40,824 nucleotides of DNA from contig JACPNL010000028.1 of NCBI GenBank assembly GCA_016185505.1, forward strand, positions 1-40,824. Reading direction: 5' to 3'. The stretch is from Candidatus Yanofskyibacteriota bacterium. Its GTDB lineage: Bacteria > Patescibacteriota > Minisyncoccia > 2-02-FULL-40-12 > GWA2-44-9. This document shows, in pieces, positions 1 through 8,358 of the stretch. Every line of letters starts with the position of its first letter. The first letter of the stretch is position 1. Made by a program: the position numbers and the translations under genes. The notes under the pieces were generated by a model that worked only from the letters and a program-made list of their open reading frames with translations, ran no database searches and was not told the origin of the DNA.

Positions 1-179
1 AGGCCAATTTTTTTCAACGATTGGCTCATAGAATATTTGCGTAGTATAGATAGTGCGACGACCTCGCACTTTTTAATTTCTCTTTTTCCGACTTTTCCGT
101 GCTGTGTCCCGCACTGTGCTTCGTCAGGTGCCGTACGGTACCTGGCTTCGCTCTGGTGCCGGGGTTTCTGCGGTGTGTT

Positions 180-209
180 TTGACATGTTGATAGCGGGTA
201 TGCTATACT
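180..209 (+). promoter_or_regulatory. Strong sigma70-type promoter
   Basis: A perfect -35 box TTGACA (180-185) is followed after 18 nt by TATACT (204-209). The predicted transcription start, about 215-217, lies at the base of a 17-bp stem, so the promoter most likely drives the structured RNA candidate that follows. No ORF starts nearby. Confidence 0.7.
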
Positions 210-211
210 GG

Positions 212-435
212 TAGCAAGGGATGACAAATCCGCTATGAGCGAGACGTTCGTGGCTCCGAAGAGCTCCTATTTTGGGGGCTTTTCTATTTTTAATAATACT
301 GATAATATCTGCTTCGTGGACGAGGGCCGAGTCCGAGCGATTCTCGGGAGCGGATTTGTCATCCCGCTCTTAGGGGTTTGACTCCCCCTCGGTCCACACT
401 CAAAAAGCCGTGATTATTTTGTCAGGGCTTTTTGA
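212..435 (+). ncRNA. Candidate structured non-coding RNA, family not recognised
   Basis: Between a strong promoter and an intrinsic terminator lies about 220 nt without a credible ORF. Bases 218-234 pair perfectly with 349-365 (17 bp). A second helix, 316-326 with 386-397 (one bulge), crosses the first, so the two would form a pseudoknot or be alternative folds. A T-arm-like hairpin (GGGG, loop TTTGACT, CCCC) sits at 373-387. The 3' part is tRNA-like in layout, but its anticodon arm does not close on a 7-nt loop. I found no tmRNA tag, SRP core or RNase P P4 motif. It could be a 6S-like RNA, another regulatory RNA, or simply one more foldback repeat. Confidence 0.4.
401..434 (+). terminator. 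Intrinsic terminator of the RNA candidate
   Basis: AAAAAGCC (402-409) pairs with GGCTTTTT (426-433) around a 16-nt loop; the second arm itself supplies a five-T run. It closes the transcript predicted from the promoter at 180. Confidence 0.55.
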
Positions 436-574
436 TTGTAAATTCAGATGCTACTTATCAACAAAATGCCGTCTTGATTTAGAAAAAATATTTTTTTAGA
501 ATGAAATCAGTAATGAGGATGAGCTTTAAAACTCAAATGCTCACTTAACTGACTCCCGCCTTTGAGCGGGTTTA

Positions 575-839
575 AGTCAGACATTGTGCTCATTTTATCT
601 TTTTAGCGGAGCGGATTTTAGTCAGATCCGAGGCGTGAGGACGCAGATGTAGATATTCTACTTCAAGGACGAGCAACGAAGGAGCTGGCTAAAATCAGTC
701 CGCCCTACGGGAAGCAAACCAGCGGGCATCTCCTTTGTCACTCCTCCTCGGCGTAGACTTCTACGCCTTTGTCGTCGGTTTCGCGGATATGCCTCGCTGG
801 TTTGCTTCTAAAATGATAAAATGAGTACAATGTCTGACT
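575..839. repeat. Large two-arm foldback element
   Basis: Bases 575-599 are complementary to 815-839 (25 nt, one G.T pair). Inside lie two large arms. Arm one joins a GCGGATTTTAG-type strand near 610 to its complement near 688-703. Arm two joins 711-729 to 789-808 (one bulge) and contains the small hairpin GGCGTAGACTTCTACGCC. The 265-bp unit has no supported gene. Confidence 0.7.
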
Positions 840-851
840 CACTTCTCTTAT

Positions 852-889
852 GGGTCAAAATACTGCCCTTGAGGGCAGTATTTTGACCC
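852..889. repeat. Perfect 17-bp hairpin with TTGA loop
   Basis: 852-868 pairs perfectly with 873-889 around TTGA. There is no T-run after it, so it is not an ordinary intrinsic terminator. It lies about 40 bp upstream of nrdJ and matches in size, but not sequence, the hairpins at 17363-17400 and 40666-40704. Confidence 0.75.
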
Positions 890-930
890 TAATATTCGTA
901 TATTAGTATTTAATTCGTAATTCGTAGATT

Positions 931-3900
931 ATGAACGAAACCCAACCACAACCAAACTTACAGCCAAGTCTGGGCGAAGTTATAAATTCAAGTATCGGAA
1001 TCAAGTGGCCGCGTCTTTTTGGTACAGGACATCCTTATGATTCAATCAAGTGGGAGAAAAGAACGGCCAAAATAGTCAAAGGAGACGGGACAACGGTCTT
1101 CGAACAGAAAGACGTTGAGGTTCCCTCGTTCTGGACCCAGACCGCTACCGATATAGTCGCTTCCAAATATTTTCGAGGCAAGTTGGATTCTCCCGATAGA
1201 GAGACGAGTGTGAAACAAATGATAGACAGGGTTGCCAAGACAATAGGCGAGTGGGGGATGAAAGACGGATATTTTGAGACCATCGGCGATTGCGATAATT
1301 TCACAAAAGATCTGACGTGGCTCCTAGTTAATCAGCAGACGGCGTTTAACAGTCCGGTGTGGTTTAATGTCGGGGTCTACGAAAAACCGCAGGCGAGCGC
1401 GTGTTATATCCTTGCCGTTGAAGATAATATGCAATCAATTTTGGACTGGTATCGCGATGAGGGTTGGATATTCAAATTCGGTTCGGGTTCAGGAATTAAT
1501 TTATCCAAATTAAGATCTTCCAAAGAGCCGTTATCCAAAGGCGGATATTCTTCGGGGCCGGTGTCTTTTATGAAAGGCGCTGATGGCGTTGCTAATTCCA
1601 TTCGCTCCGGCGGAACTACGAGACGCGCCGCCAAGATGGTGGTATTAAATGTTGATCATCCAGATGTCAGAGAATTTATTTCTTCTAAAAAAATAATTGA
1701 AGATATGACCAAAGCGCTTGCTCGGGAAGGGTTTAAGGATTCTATCGCGGCTGACTTGTTTGACCCCTATACACTTCTGCCGTATCAAAACGCAAATAAT
1801 TCAGTTAGAGTTACCGACGCTTTTATGAGAGCGGTTGAGGCGGACGGATATTGGGACTTAAAAGCAATAACGAACGGCGAGACCATTGAAACAGTAAAGG
1901 CAAAAGAGTTGTTAAGACACATGGCTGACGCGGCCTGGCATTCGGCAGATCCGGGTATTCAATACGATACAACTTTTAATGAATGGCATACTTGTCCTAA
2001 CGCGGGAAGAATTAATGCCACCAATCCGTGTTCAGAATATGCACATTTAGACAACTCGGCCTGTAATCTCGCATCGCTTAATTTAATGAAATTTTTAAGA
2101 GAAGGCGGTAGATTTGACGTCGAGTCATTCAAAAAAGCGGTTGATACGATGATATTGGCACAGGATATTTTAGTTGACCGCGCTTCTTATCCGACAGAGA
2201 AAATAACCGTTAACGCTCACGCCTATCGTCAGCTTGGACTGGGTTATGCCAATCTTGGTTCGCTTCTGATGACTTTGGGTATGCCATACGATTCTAACGA
2301 AGGAAGGATATTGTCCGGACAGATAACTTCTTTGATGTGCGGAGAGGCATACAGGATGTCGGCGGTGATAGCTAGCCACAAAGGGCCGTTTGCCGGTTAT
2401 TATAACGATAAAGAAGGAATGCTTGGCGTTCTTGTTAAACATCGCGACGCGGGAGATAAATTACTTGAGAATTCTAAGCAGTACAACATGGGCGACAAAG
2501 AGTTAGAAACAGCCGCGCGTCTTGTGTGGCACGAAACAAAAGAATTAGCCGACGAATACGGAGTGAAGAATTCGCAAGTTACAGTTTTGGCGCCAACCGG
2601 ATGTCTGGTGGGGGATAGCTTGATTCTAACCGACAGAGGGCTTGTAAGATTACAAGGGTTGGGTGACCCGGACGGAAAGAAGTGGCAACCACTTGATATA
2701 AAAGTGGCAACTGATGAAGGACCTTGCTGCGCAACAAAATTTTTTGTAAACGGTGTCGAACCGATCGTTTCTATTACAACAAGTCGAGGATATAGAATTA
2801 AGGGCACTACGACTCACAGAATTCGGGTTGTGAACAACGAAGGCAAATGGCAATGGCGAAGATTTTCTGACTTAAAAAACGGCGACCGTGTTCCCATGAT
2901 GCTCGGCGGAGTAATAAGTGAACCTAAAAATGTTTCTTTACCTCCTTTGCCGGATGCCTACTGGACATCTGATCATAAGACATCTGTTCCCAGAAACATG
3001 ACTCCCGATCTTGCTGAAATTGTCGGATATTTTATGGGGGACGGATCCCTCCATTCCAGAGGTTTACGTTTTTGTGTAACAAACGGAGATTATGATGTTA
3101 TTGAACGATTGACAGATCTCGGCCGTAAACTTTTTGGGTTAGAGGCGAAGATTTCCTTAAGGCAAGGTTATACTGAAGTTGCTTTGCATTCGGTTCGACT
3201 TACTTTATGGTGGGAGGCTTGTGGATTTACAAAACGGCCGCCAAGAACCAATCATTGGGGTAAGGGTTATGAAGGACATATTCCCGACGCGGTTTTATAT
3301 TCAAATGATCCAGTTGTTTATCGAGCATTTATCAGGGGATTATTTGAAGCCGATGGTACCGCGAATCATGGTTATGTTGCCTGGTCCACTGTTTCCGAAC
3401 AATTTGCGCGGGATATTCAAACGCTTTTGTTGGCTCTTGGTTTCGTAACTACTCATAAAATCGATCCGCCCTATTTTGGTAAACTGGGAACTAATGCATC
3501 CCATGTAATTCGGCTTCTTAACGTGAATATGGGCACTCGCTTTCTTAAAGAAATAGGTTTTATATCTAATCGCAAAAAAACCGCGCTTGAAGTGGGCGGT
3601 TATCCTCAAGCCGCCAGATTTGATCTCATTCCCGTAGATAGAGCAACGGTAGACAGATTAGCGCCAAGTAACGATAATCTAAGAAAAACATTACTACTAT
3701 CTCTTTCTCGGCATGGCATGGTCACTAGGCGTTCTGCTGAGGTTTTATACGAACGTACCCGTGATCCGGAATTAACTCATGTGCTGGGGTATTTTTATGA
3801 TGAAATATCAGTTGTTGAACTTGGTGAGGAGGAAATGACCTACGATATTTCTGTGCCTTCTAATGTAACTTATGTCGCAAATGGTTTCGTAAGCCATAAT

Positions 3901-5124
3901 ACTATTTCATTTCTTATGGACTGCGATACAACCGGTATAGAGCCGGAACTTGCGCTGGTTAAATACAAGAAGCTGGTCGGCGGAGGAACGCTTAAATTAG
4001 TTAACAATCAAGTACCAATCGCGTTAAGGCGGCTGGGGTATCTTAATGAGGAGGTGGATGCGATATCCGAATATATACTTGAAAAAGAAACAATAGAAGG
4101 AGCGCCGTACCTGAAAGAAGAACATTTGCCGATATTTGATTGTTCGTTCAAATCAACCAACGGCGCAAGAAGCATCAGTTATATGGGTCATATCCGGATG
4201 ATGGCTGCAGCCCAACCGTTTATCTCGGGAGCAATTAGCAAAACTGTCAACCTTCCCAGCGACGCGACGGTAGAAGACATTGAAGATGTATTTTTCCAGG
4301 GCTGGCGGTTGGGGCTCAAGGCGTTGGCGGTTTATCGAGACGGATGCAAGTCGATTCAGCCGCTTAATACGTCAAACAAAGACCAACAACCTACAACTGA
4401 CAACCAACAACTGATTGAGAAGATTAATGGTTATACCAGGATTAAACTTCCCGACGAACGGCCGTCAGTTACCCATAAGTTCTCTGTCGGCGGATTCGAG
4501 AGCTATCTCACGGTCGGATTTTATCCTGATACGGGTAAGCCGGGCGAAACCTTCATTACCACAGCAAAAGAAGGCAGTACTATTTCGGGATTGTTTGACA
4601 CTATCGCCACACTGTTTTCAATGTGTCTCCAGTCGGGCATACCGCTTAAAACCCTCGTCAGAAAGTTTAAGGACATGAGGTTCGAACCGTCGGGTTTTAC
4701 GAACAACCCAGATATTCCGACAGCCAAATCGGTCGTTGATTACGTTTGCAGATATATTGGTATGAAATACTTAAGTCCCGAGGACAGGGAAGAAATATTT
4801 GGCGTCCCGTTGTCTGATATTGAACCGCAACTTGTTGACCCCGCACTTGTCGGCAAAGGCGGGGTCGAGAAGCAGTCTCACAGTGACAAAATATTAGCCG
4901 AGTTAGTTTCATCCTCGACGATAAGAACGGAGGGAATCGGGGCAAAGGAACAAAGTATTGCTCAACGCGTGGGCAATTTCGGCACTGGGACGGCGGGCAA
5001 CGGAAAAGCAAAATCTTTTAACGCCGACGCTCCTCTTTGCAATAACTGCGGGACGATAATGATCCACGCCGGGTCGTGCTACTCGTGCCCTAACTGCTTC
5101 GCGACGACGGGAGTTTGTAACTAA
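931..5124 (+). CDS. nrdJ: Adenosylcobalamin-dependent (class II) ribonucleotide reductase with intein
   Basis: Reduces ribonucleotides to deoxyribonucleotides in the cytoplasm by thiyl-radical chemistry with adenosylcobalamin. The 1397-residue product is 964 residues without its intein, a normal NrdJ size. Visible family features: PVWFNVGV (142 on), Cys158 and Cys378 as the likely redox pair, and NPCSE with Cys367 as the expected thiyl-radical residue and Glu369 nearby; the Cys367-Cys378 spacing of 11 fits class II enzymes. The C-terminal tail has five cysteines (CNNCG, CYSCPNC...VC), as in enzymes that relay electrons from thioredoxin. The intein occupies residues 558-990, inside the APTG/TISFLMDCDTTG motif. 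A low-complexity linker (about 1146-1162) and a palindromic insertion near residue 1303 lie outside the core. No Shine-Dalgarno site is evident. Confidence 0.97.
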   Translation: MNETQPQPNLQPSLGEVINSSIGIKWPRLFGTGHPYDSIKWEKRTAKIVKGDGTTVFEQKDVEVPSFWTQTATDIVASKYFRGKLDSPDRETSVKQMIDRVAKTIGEWGMKDGYFETIGDCDNFTKDLTWLLVNQQTAFNSPVWFNVGVYEKPQASACYILAVEDNMQSILDWYRDEGWIFKFGSGSGINLSKLRSSKEPLSKGGYSSGPVSFMKGADGVANSIRSGGTTRRAAKMVVLNVDHPDVREFISSKKIIEDMTKALAREGFKDSIAADLFDPYTLLPYQNANNSVRVTDAFMRAVEADGYWDLKAITNGETIETVKAKELLRHMADAAWHSADPGIQYDTTFNEWHTCPNAGRINATNPCSEYAHLDNSACNLASLNLMKFLREGGRFDVESFKKAVDTMILAQDILVDRASYPTEKITVNAHAYRQLGLGYANLGSLLMTLGMPYDSNEGRILSGQITSLMCGEAYRMSAVIASHKGPFAGYYNDKEGMLGVLVKHRDAGDKLLENSKQYNMGDKELETAARLVWHETKELADEYGVKNSQVTVLAPTGCLVGDSLILTDRGLVRLQGLGDPDGKKWQPLDIKVATDEGPCCATKFFVNGVEPIVSITTSRGYRIKGTTTHRIRVVNNEGKWQWRRFSDLKNGDRVPMMLGGVISEPKNVSLPPLPDAYWTSDHKTSVPRNMTPDLAEIVGYFMGDGSLHSRGLRFCVTNGDYDVIERLTDLGRKLFGLEAKISLRQGYTEVALHSVRLTLWWEACGFTKRPPRTNHWGKGYEGHIPDAVLYSNDPVVYRAFIRGLFEADGTANHGYVAWSTVSEQFARDIQTLLLALGFVTTHKIDPPYFGKLGTNASHVIRLLNVNMGTRFLKEIGFISNRKKTALEVGGYPQAARFDLIPVDRATVDRLAPSNDNLRKTLLLSLSRHGMVTRRSAEVLYERTRDPELTHVLGYFYDEISVVELGEEEMTYDISVPSNVTYVANGFVSHNTISFLMDCDTTGIEPELALVKYKKLVGGGTLKLVNNQVPIALRRLGYLNEEVDAISEYILEKETIEGAPYLKEEHLPIFDCSFKSTNGARSISYMGHIRMMAAAQPFISGAISKTVNLPSDATVEDIEDVFFQGWRLGLKALAVYRDGCKSIQPLNTSNKDQQPTTDNQQLIEKINGYTRIKLPDERPSVTHKFSVGGFESYLTVGFYPDTGKPGETFITTAKEGSTISGLFDTIATLFSMCLQSGIPLKTLVRKFKDMRFEPSGFTNNPDIPTAKSVVDYVCRYIGMKYLSPEDREEIFGVPLSDIEPQLVDPALVGKGGVEKQSHSDKILAELVSSSTIRTEGIGAKEQSIAQRVGNFGTGTAGNGKAKSFNADAPLCNNCGTIMIHAGSCYSCPNCFATTGVCN
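2602..3900 (+). mobile_element. Intein with LAGLIDADG homing endonuclease in NrdJ
   Basis: The 433-residue intein (558-990) begins with Cys558 in a block-A-like CLVGDSLILTDRG and ends VSHN, followed by extein Thr991. Block B is visible as GTTTHRIRV. Two dodecapeptide-like motifs, IVGYFMGDG (697-705) with Asp704 and FIRGLFEADG (800-809) with Asp808, mark a LAGLIDADG endonuclease whose acidic residues look intact. The insertion site lies between APTG and T(I)SFLMDCDTTG, next to the active site, as is typical of inteins. Excision would restore an uninterrupted reductase. Whether it still splices and cuts DNA cannot be read from sequence, but nothing essential is visibly missing. Confidence 0.95.
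4837..4866 (+). repeat. In-frame palindrome within nrdJ
   Basis: GACCCCGC (4837-4844) pairs with GCGGGGTC (4859-4866), encoding roughly DPALVGKGGV near residue 1303 in the variable C-terminal region. It resembles other in-frame CCCCG...CGGGG palindromes in this window. Confidence 0.6.
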
Positions 5125-5140
5125 GTAACAAAGTAACTAA

Positions 5141-5165
5141 GCAATTAGGTAATTGCCCTTTTTAT
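5141..5165 (+). terminator. Probable terminator of nrdJ
   Basis: GCAATT-aggt-AATTGC followed by CCCTTTTT, 17 bp after the nrdJ stop. The stem is short (6 bp), so strength is uncertain. Confidence 0.45.
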
Positions 5166-5246
5166 AAATACGCACGATATTGCGCGTATTTACACAATTT
5201 ATAGAAAACCGATTAACCAGTCGGCGAGATGTCCTTTTTTCGTTCG

Positions 5247-5280
5247 GTCTCAATTTTCTCCGTACGAGGAAAATTGAGAC
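5247..5280. repeat. 12-bp perfect hairpin in the nrdJ-5387 gap
   Basis: GTCTCAATTTTC (5247-5258) pairs with GAAAATTGAGAC (5269-5280). The surrounding gap, 5166-5386, has weaker outer complementarity (for example CACAAT near 5194 and ATTGTG near 5340) and no supported gene. Confidence 0.5.
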
Positions 5281-5386
5281 AACCGCGCTTGTTTTTGGGC
5301 CAAATAAAAATGCCGACCTCCTATTTGCTTTTTAACCGGATTGTGTTAAAAGGACTTTAGGTTTTTGAAAATTTGGCGGTGATGTA

Positions 5387-5590
5387 ATGGGCTGGGTAGG
5401 AAATGTTTTTTTGATTATCGGGTTATGGTTGATTGGTTATAGAGACAGAAAAGCTTTTGTTTTTAGTGTTATAGGCGAGTTAATCTGGGTTTTTTATTCT
5501 ATCCAAAGAGAGATGTATGATCTCGCGTTCATATGCGTAATTTTTGGAGTACTTGCTATGCGTAATTGGTATTTATGGGGCAAGAAATAA
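5387..5590 (+). CDS. Small membrane protein, tandem paralogue 1
   Basis: A 67-residue protein that is almost entirely hydrophobic, with about two to three membrane spans and a basic end (RNWYLWGKK). It aligns along its length with the next protein: both have a GW/NW start, a mid-protein GYRDRKAFVF or GNRGKFGFIL turn, an acidic loop (MYDLAFI or IEDFALAL) and a terminal RNW motif. I do not recognise the family; the layout loosely recalls the repeat unit of small PnuC- or YgjV-like membrane proteins. The start at 5387 follows a GGCGGTGATGTA leader with only a weak ribosome site. Confidence 0.7.
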   Translation: MGWVGNVFLIIGLWLIGYRDRKAFVFSVIGELIWVFYSIQREMYDLAFICVIFGVLAMRNWYLWGKK

Positions 5591-5591
5591 C

Positions 5592-5858
5592 ATGAACTGG
5601 TTCGCTTTTTTGTTTGTGACGGTTGGAAACATATTAGTTGGGAATAGAGGCAAATTTGGTTTTATACTGATAGCTTTTGGAAGCGTATTGTGGACTGTAA
5701 TAGGTTTTAAGATCGAAGATTTTGCTCTTGCTTTAGTAAATATCTTTGGCATTATAATTATGACTAGAAACTGGCGTAAATGGAAAATGGAAGAAAAATA
5801 CTGGCATTCCATGTTTTTGCCAGAGTATCGAATAAGATGGTGGCAAATTTGGAGATAG
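5592..5858 (+). CDS. Small membrane protein, tandem paralogue 2
   Basis: An 89-residue membrane protein starting one base after the stop of the preceding paralogue, so the two are almost certainly co-translated. The first 65 residues match the neighbour position for position in hydrophobicity and in several identities; the extra C-terminal tail (KMEEKYWHS...RWWQIWR) is aromatic and basic and probably lies at the membrane face. An upstream in-frame ATG at 5544 would overlap the first gene and is less likely. The pair may form a two-subunit membrane complex; function is unknown. Confidence 0.65.
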   Translation: MNWFAFLFVTVGNILVGNRGKFGFILIAFGSVLWTVIGFKIEDFALALVNIFGIIIMTRNWRKWKMEEKYWHSMFLPEYRIRWWQIWR

Positions 5859-5890
5859 TCCCGAGCGCGGTCGAGGGACTTTTTTGTTTT
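5857..5890 (+). terminator. Intrinsic terminator after the membrane pair
   Basis: AGTCCC (5857-5862) pairs with GGGACT (5875-5880), followed by a T-rich tail. The stem overlaps the last bases of the TAG stop codon, an economical arrangement. Confidence 0.75.
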
Positions 5891-5915
5891 TTAGAATTTT
5901 GATAGGGTTTTAAGC

Positions 5916-7340
5916 ATGCATAAATCGCAAGTTTTTTTCTGGTCATTGGCCAGTTTCCTCATCGGGATTTTTGTTGCTTCTGTTTTTAGCGTCGGACAGG
6001 TTTTTATTTATGTCGGGCTGATAGCGGCTATCGGATTTATAGCGGTATTCGGTTATCAGAAAAGTTTTAATCAAAAAGGAATGTTGGCGGGGTTTCTTGG
6101 AGTTGCTTTTTTGTTCGGAATAGCGCGATTTAATTCGGTGAATTTAAGGCAAGACGTTCTGGATATTTTTGTTGACCTGAAAGCCAGTAGAAAAGGCGTT
6201 GAAGTTGTCGTTAACGGTTATGTCGACGACGAGCCGATTATTAAAGGAAGCAAGGCGGAAGTGGTTTTGCGGGCCAAAGAACTGATAGCGGGGGACAGAA
6301 CTGTTAGAGTAGATGATAAGATAATGATAACTGCCAACAGTTTTCCGAGATTTAATTACGGCGACGTTGTTTCGGTAAAAGGCGATTTACGCAAACCGGA
6401 GAATCTAACTGACTTTGACTATGTTACTTATCTGAAAAAAGAAAATATAAGAACGACCATGTTTTACCCAACTATTAGAGATGAGAAGTGGGAGGTGAGA
6501 AGTGAGAACATCGGATTTTTTGAGAAAACTAAGATCAGTTTGTATAAAAAAATATTCTTAGTTAAAAAAAGTTTTGAATCGGCGGTCTCAAGATCGATAT
6601 CCGAGCCGAACGCGGCATTTATAAACGGGATTTTGCTGGGCTCTAGACAAAATATACCCGATTCTTTAACGGAAGCATTTAACAAAACAGGTACGACCCA
6701 TATCTTGGCGATATCGGGATATAATATCATGATCATTTCGTGGGCGGTGTTGGCGGGACTGATATATTTCTTTAAAAGACGAACAGCTTTTTGGCTCTCG
6801 GTCGCGATGATTATTTTGTTTACCATTCTGACCGGCGCCTCCTCGTCCGTGGTCAGAGCGGCGACGATGGGTCTATTGCTTTTATTTGCTAACGGTTACG
6901 GCCGGCTTTATAATCCCAAAAATTCTATAATTCTCGCCGGAGCGGCAATGGTCTGGTGGAATCCTTTTGCTCTTATTTTTGACATCGGTTTTCAGCTTTC
7001 TTTTGCGGCGGTTCTGGGGCTGATTTATTTATATCCGCGAATTGACAGCAGATTTAAAAAAATACCAAAACTGGGAAATCTGAAAGAGATTACTCTCATG
7101 ACACTTTCAGCACAGATTGCGGTTGCGCCATTGCTTATCTATTATTTCAAAAATTTCTCGCCGGTTTCACTGCCGACAAACATATTGATTCTGCCGTTTA
7201 TCCCGGTTGCAATGTTTTTAGGATTCATTACCGGCCTAAGCGGGACGCTTCTTCCTGTTCTGGGCCAGATAATTGGCTGGTTTGCTTGGGCGGTAACGGC
7301 ATATCAGATAGCCGTGGTCAGAATATTATCCGGATTTTAG
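5916..7340 (+). CDS. comEC: ComEC/Rec2 competence channel, membrane half only
   Basis: ComEC passes single-stranded DNA across the inner membrane during natural transformation. This 474-residue protein has N-terminal membrane spans (about 1-65), a soluble OB-like region (about 65-200; VVVNGYVDDEPIIKGSKAEV) and the polytopic competence domain (about 220-474) with the characteristic NGILLGSRQNIPDSL and GTTHILAISGYN stretches. It ends at the last membrane helices and lacks the C-terminal metallo-beta-lactamase domain of full-length ComEC (about 700-800 residues). A secreted lactamase-fold protein with the matching DVGQGDA and GHHGSK motifs is encoded separately at 9607-10518, so the function may be split over two genes. 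Confidence 0.9.
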   Translation: MHKSQVFFWSLASFLIGIFVASVFSVGQVFIYVGLIAAIGFIAVFGYQKSFNQKGMLAGFLGVAFLFGIARFNSVNLRQDVLDIFVDLKASRKGVEVVVNGYVDDEPIIKGSKAEVVLRAKELIAGDRTVRVDDKIMITANSFPRFNYGDVVSVKGDLRKPENLTDFDYVTYLKKENIRTTMFYPTIRDEKWEVRSENIGFFEKTKISLYKKIFLVKKSFESAVSRSISEPNAAFINGILLGSRQNIPDSLTEAFNKTGTTHILAISGYNIMIISWAVLAGLIYFFKRRTAFWLSVAMIILFTILTGASSSVVRAATMGLLLLFANGYGRLYNPKNSIILAGAAMVWWNPFALIFDIGFQLSFAAVLGLIYLYPRIDSRFKKIPKLGNLKEITLMTLSAQIAVAPLLIYYFKNFSPVSLPTNILILPFIPVAMFLGFITGLSGTLLPVLGQIIGWFAWAVTAYQIAVVRILSGF

Positions 7341-7406
7341 CTGTTTTATTTTTGTCCGGATCTATGGTATCACAAAACTATCCGTTCTTTTACCAAAAAG
7401 GCAAGC

Positions 7407-8294
7407 ATGGATTCAAATGGCTTGTGGCGGTTATTTGATGTCATTTGCTGCAATTTGTTCGGTCCATCTTTTGTCGGGGCATGCGGCGTCAAAGAAGTTC
7501 TTTGGAAAGGGAAGCAATTGAGAAGGGCGGGTTTTGAAGTGACCTATAATCTCTTGGGTGAACATGTTACTAACCCGGGCGCGGTAGATGCTGCTCTTGT
7601 CGCGACAGCGGAATTAATTCACAGTATTCAGCCGGAGAATTCGGGCAATGTTTCCTGTAAACCGACGCTTTACGGTCTTTGTGTGTCAAAAGAAACCTTT
7701 CGTGAAAACATACGCAAGCTTGCCGACATTGCCATCCAAAAAGGAGTTGAGATTGAAATTGATGCGGAAAGTTCCAGATATATTCCAGACACATTTGAAA
7801 TTTTTTCTTCTCTTTGCCGGACGGGGTATAGTCCGGTACTTCGTCAAGCGGTTCAATCCCACCTGAAAGATATTTTTCTCCTGATGGATGAATATAAATT
7901 GTGGGATAAGAATTTGAGGATAGTGAAAGGCACGGGTGTCTATGACGAAAACGAATCGGTAGCCGTAGAAAGCGACAAAGAATTTATCGGCGCGAAGTAT
8001 CTTGAGATAATGGATCGGAATATCGGGAACGGCAAGAAACCTTTTGTTGCGACCGTCAGAGACCGCAAATTGGCCGAATTGATAATTCGCGCTGCTCAAA
8101 AAGGCCAATTCGAGTTTCAGATGCTTTACGGTCCTTTGGGGCGAAAATTGAGCAAAAATTTGGTTCGGCGAGGATATCCGGTCAGAATTTACATGCCTTT
8201 TTCCGATACCTGGTGTCCTGACGCTTGGAAGCCGTTTGGCTTGAGAAGGATGCAAATGATGCGTCGCCTGATGTTGTCAGCTATTATGGCATAA
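7407..8294 (+). CDS. Proline dehydrogenase (PRODH domain protein)
   Basis: Likely oxidises proline to pyrroline-5-carboxylate with FAD. The 295-residue protein is a single TIM-barrel PRODH domain. Visible signatures in order: LGEHVT (about 51-56), SCKPTLYGL, EIDAESSRYIPDT (Asp-Glu motif about 118), RIVKGTGVYDENE, FVATVRDRKLAELI, FEFQMLYGPLG and the terminal YPVRIYMPFSDTWCPD motif. No pyrroline-5-carboxylate dehydrogenase domain or gene is nearby, unusual for proline catabolism, so the true substrate or role may differ. It follows comEC by 66 bp and ends in its own terminator. Confidence 0.85.
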   Translation: MDSNGLWRLFDVICCNLFGPSFVGACGVKEVLWKGKQLRRAGFEVTYNLLGEHVTNPGAVDAALVATAELIHSIQPENSGNVSCKPTLYGLCVSKETFRENIRKLADIAIQKGVEIEIDAESSRYIPDTFEIFSSLCRTGYSPVLRQAVQSHLKDIFLLMDEYKLWDKNLRIVKGTGVYDENESVAVESDKEFIGAKYLEIMDRNIGNGKKPFVATVRDRKLAELIIRAAQKGQFEFQMLYGPLGRKLSKNLVRRGYPVRIYMPFSDTWCPDAWKPFGLRRMQMMRRLMLSAIMA

Positions 8295-8296
8295 TT

Positions 8297-8325
8297 GCCG
8301 GGCGCTTGCTCGGTTTTTGTTTTTG
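8297..8325 (+). terminator. Intrinsic terminator after the PRODH gene
   Basis: CCGGG-cgcttg-CTCGG (one G.T pair) followed by TTTTTGTTTTTG, directly after the stop codon. Confidence 0.7.
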
Positions 8326-8358
8326 TGAAATTATAATACGGGATTATCGCTCGTTAAC

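Noticed and set aside
316-398. Possible tRNA (acceptor-like GTGGAC/GTCCAC, D-arm-like GGCCGAG, T-arm-like GGGGTTTGACTCCCC, GTC triplet)
   Set aside because: The anticodon arm closes on a 10-12-nt loop, the acceptor has a mismatch or bulge, and T-loop position 56 is T rather than C. It also overlaps a perfect 17-bp pairing with upstream sequence, so it is kept as part of an unassigned RNA.
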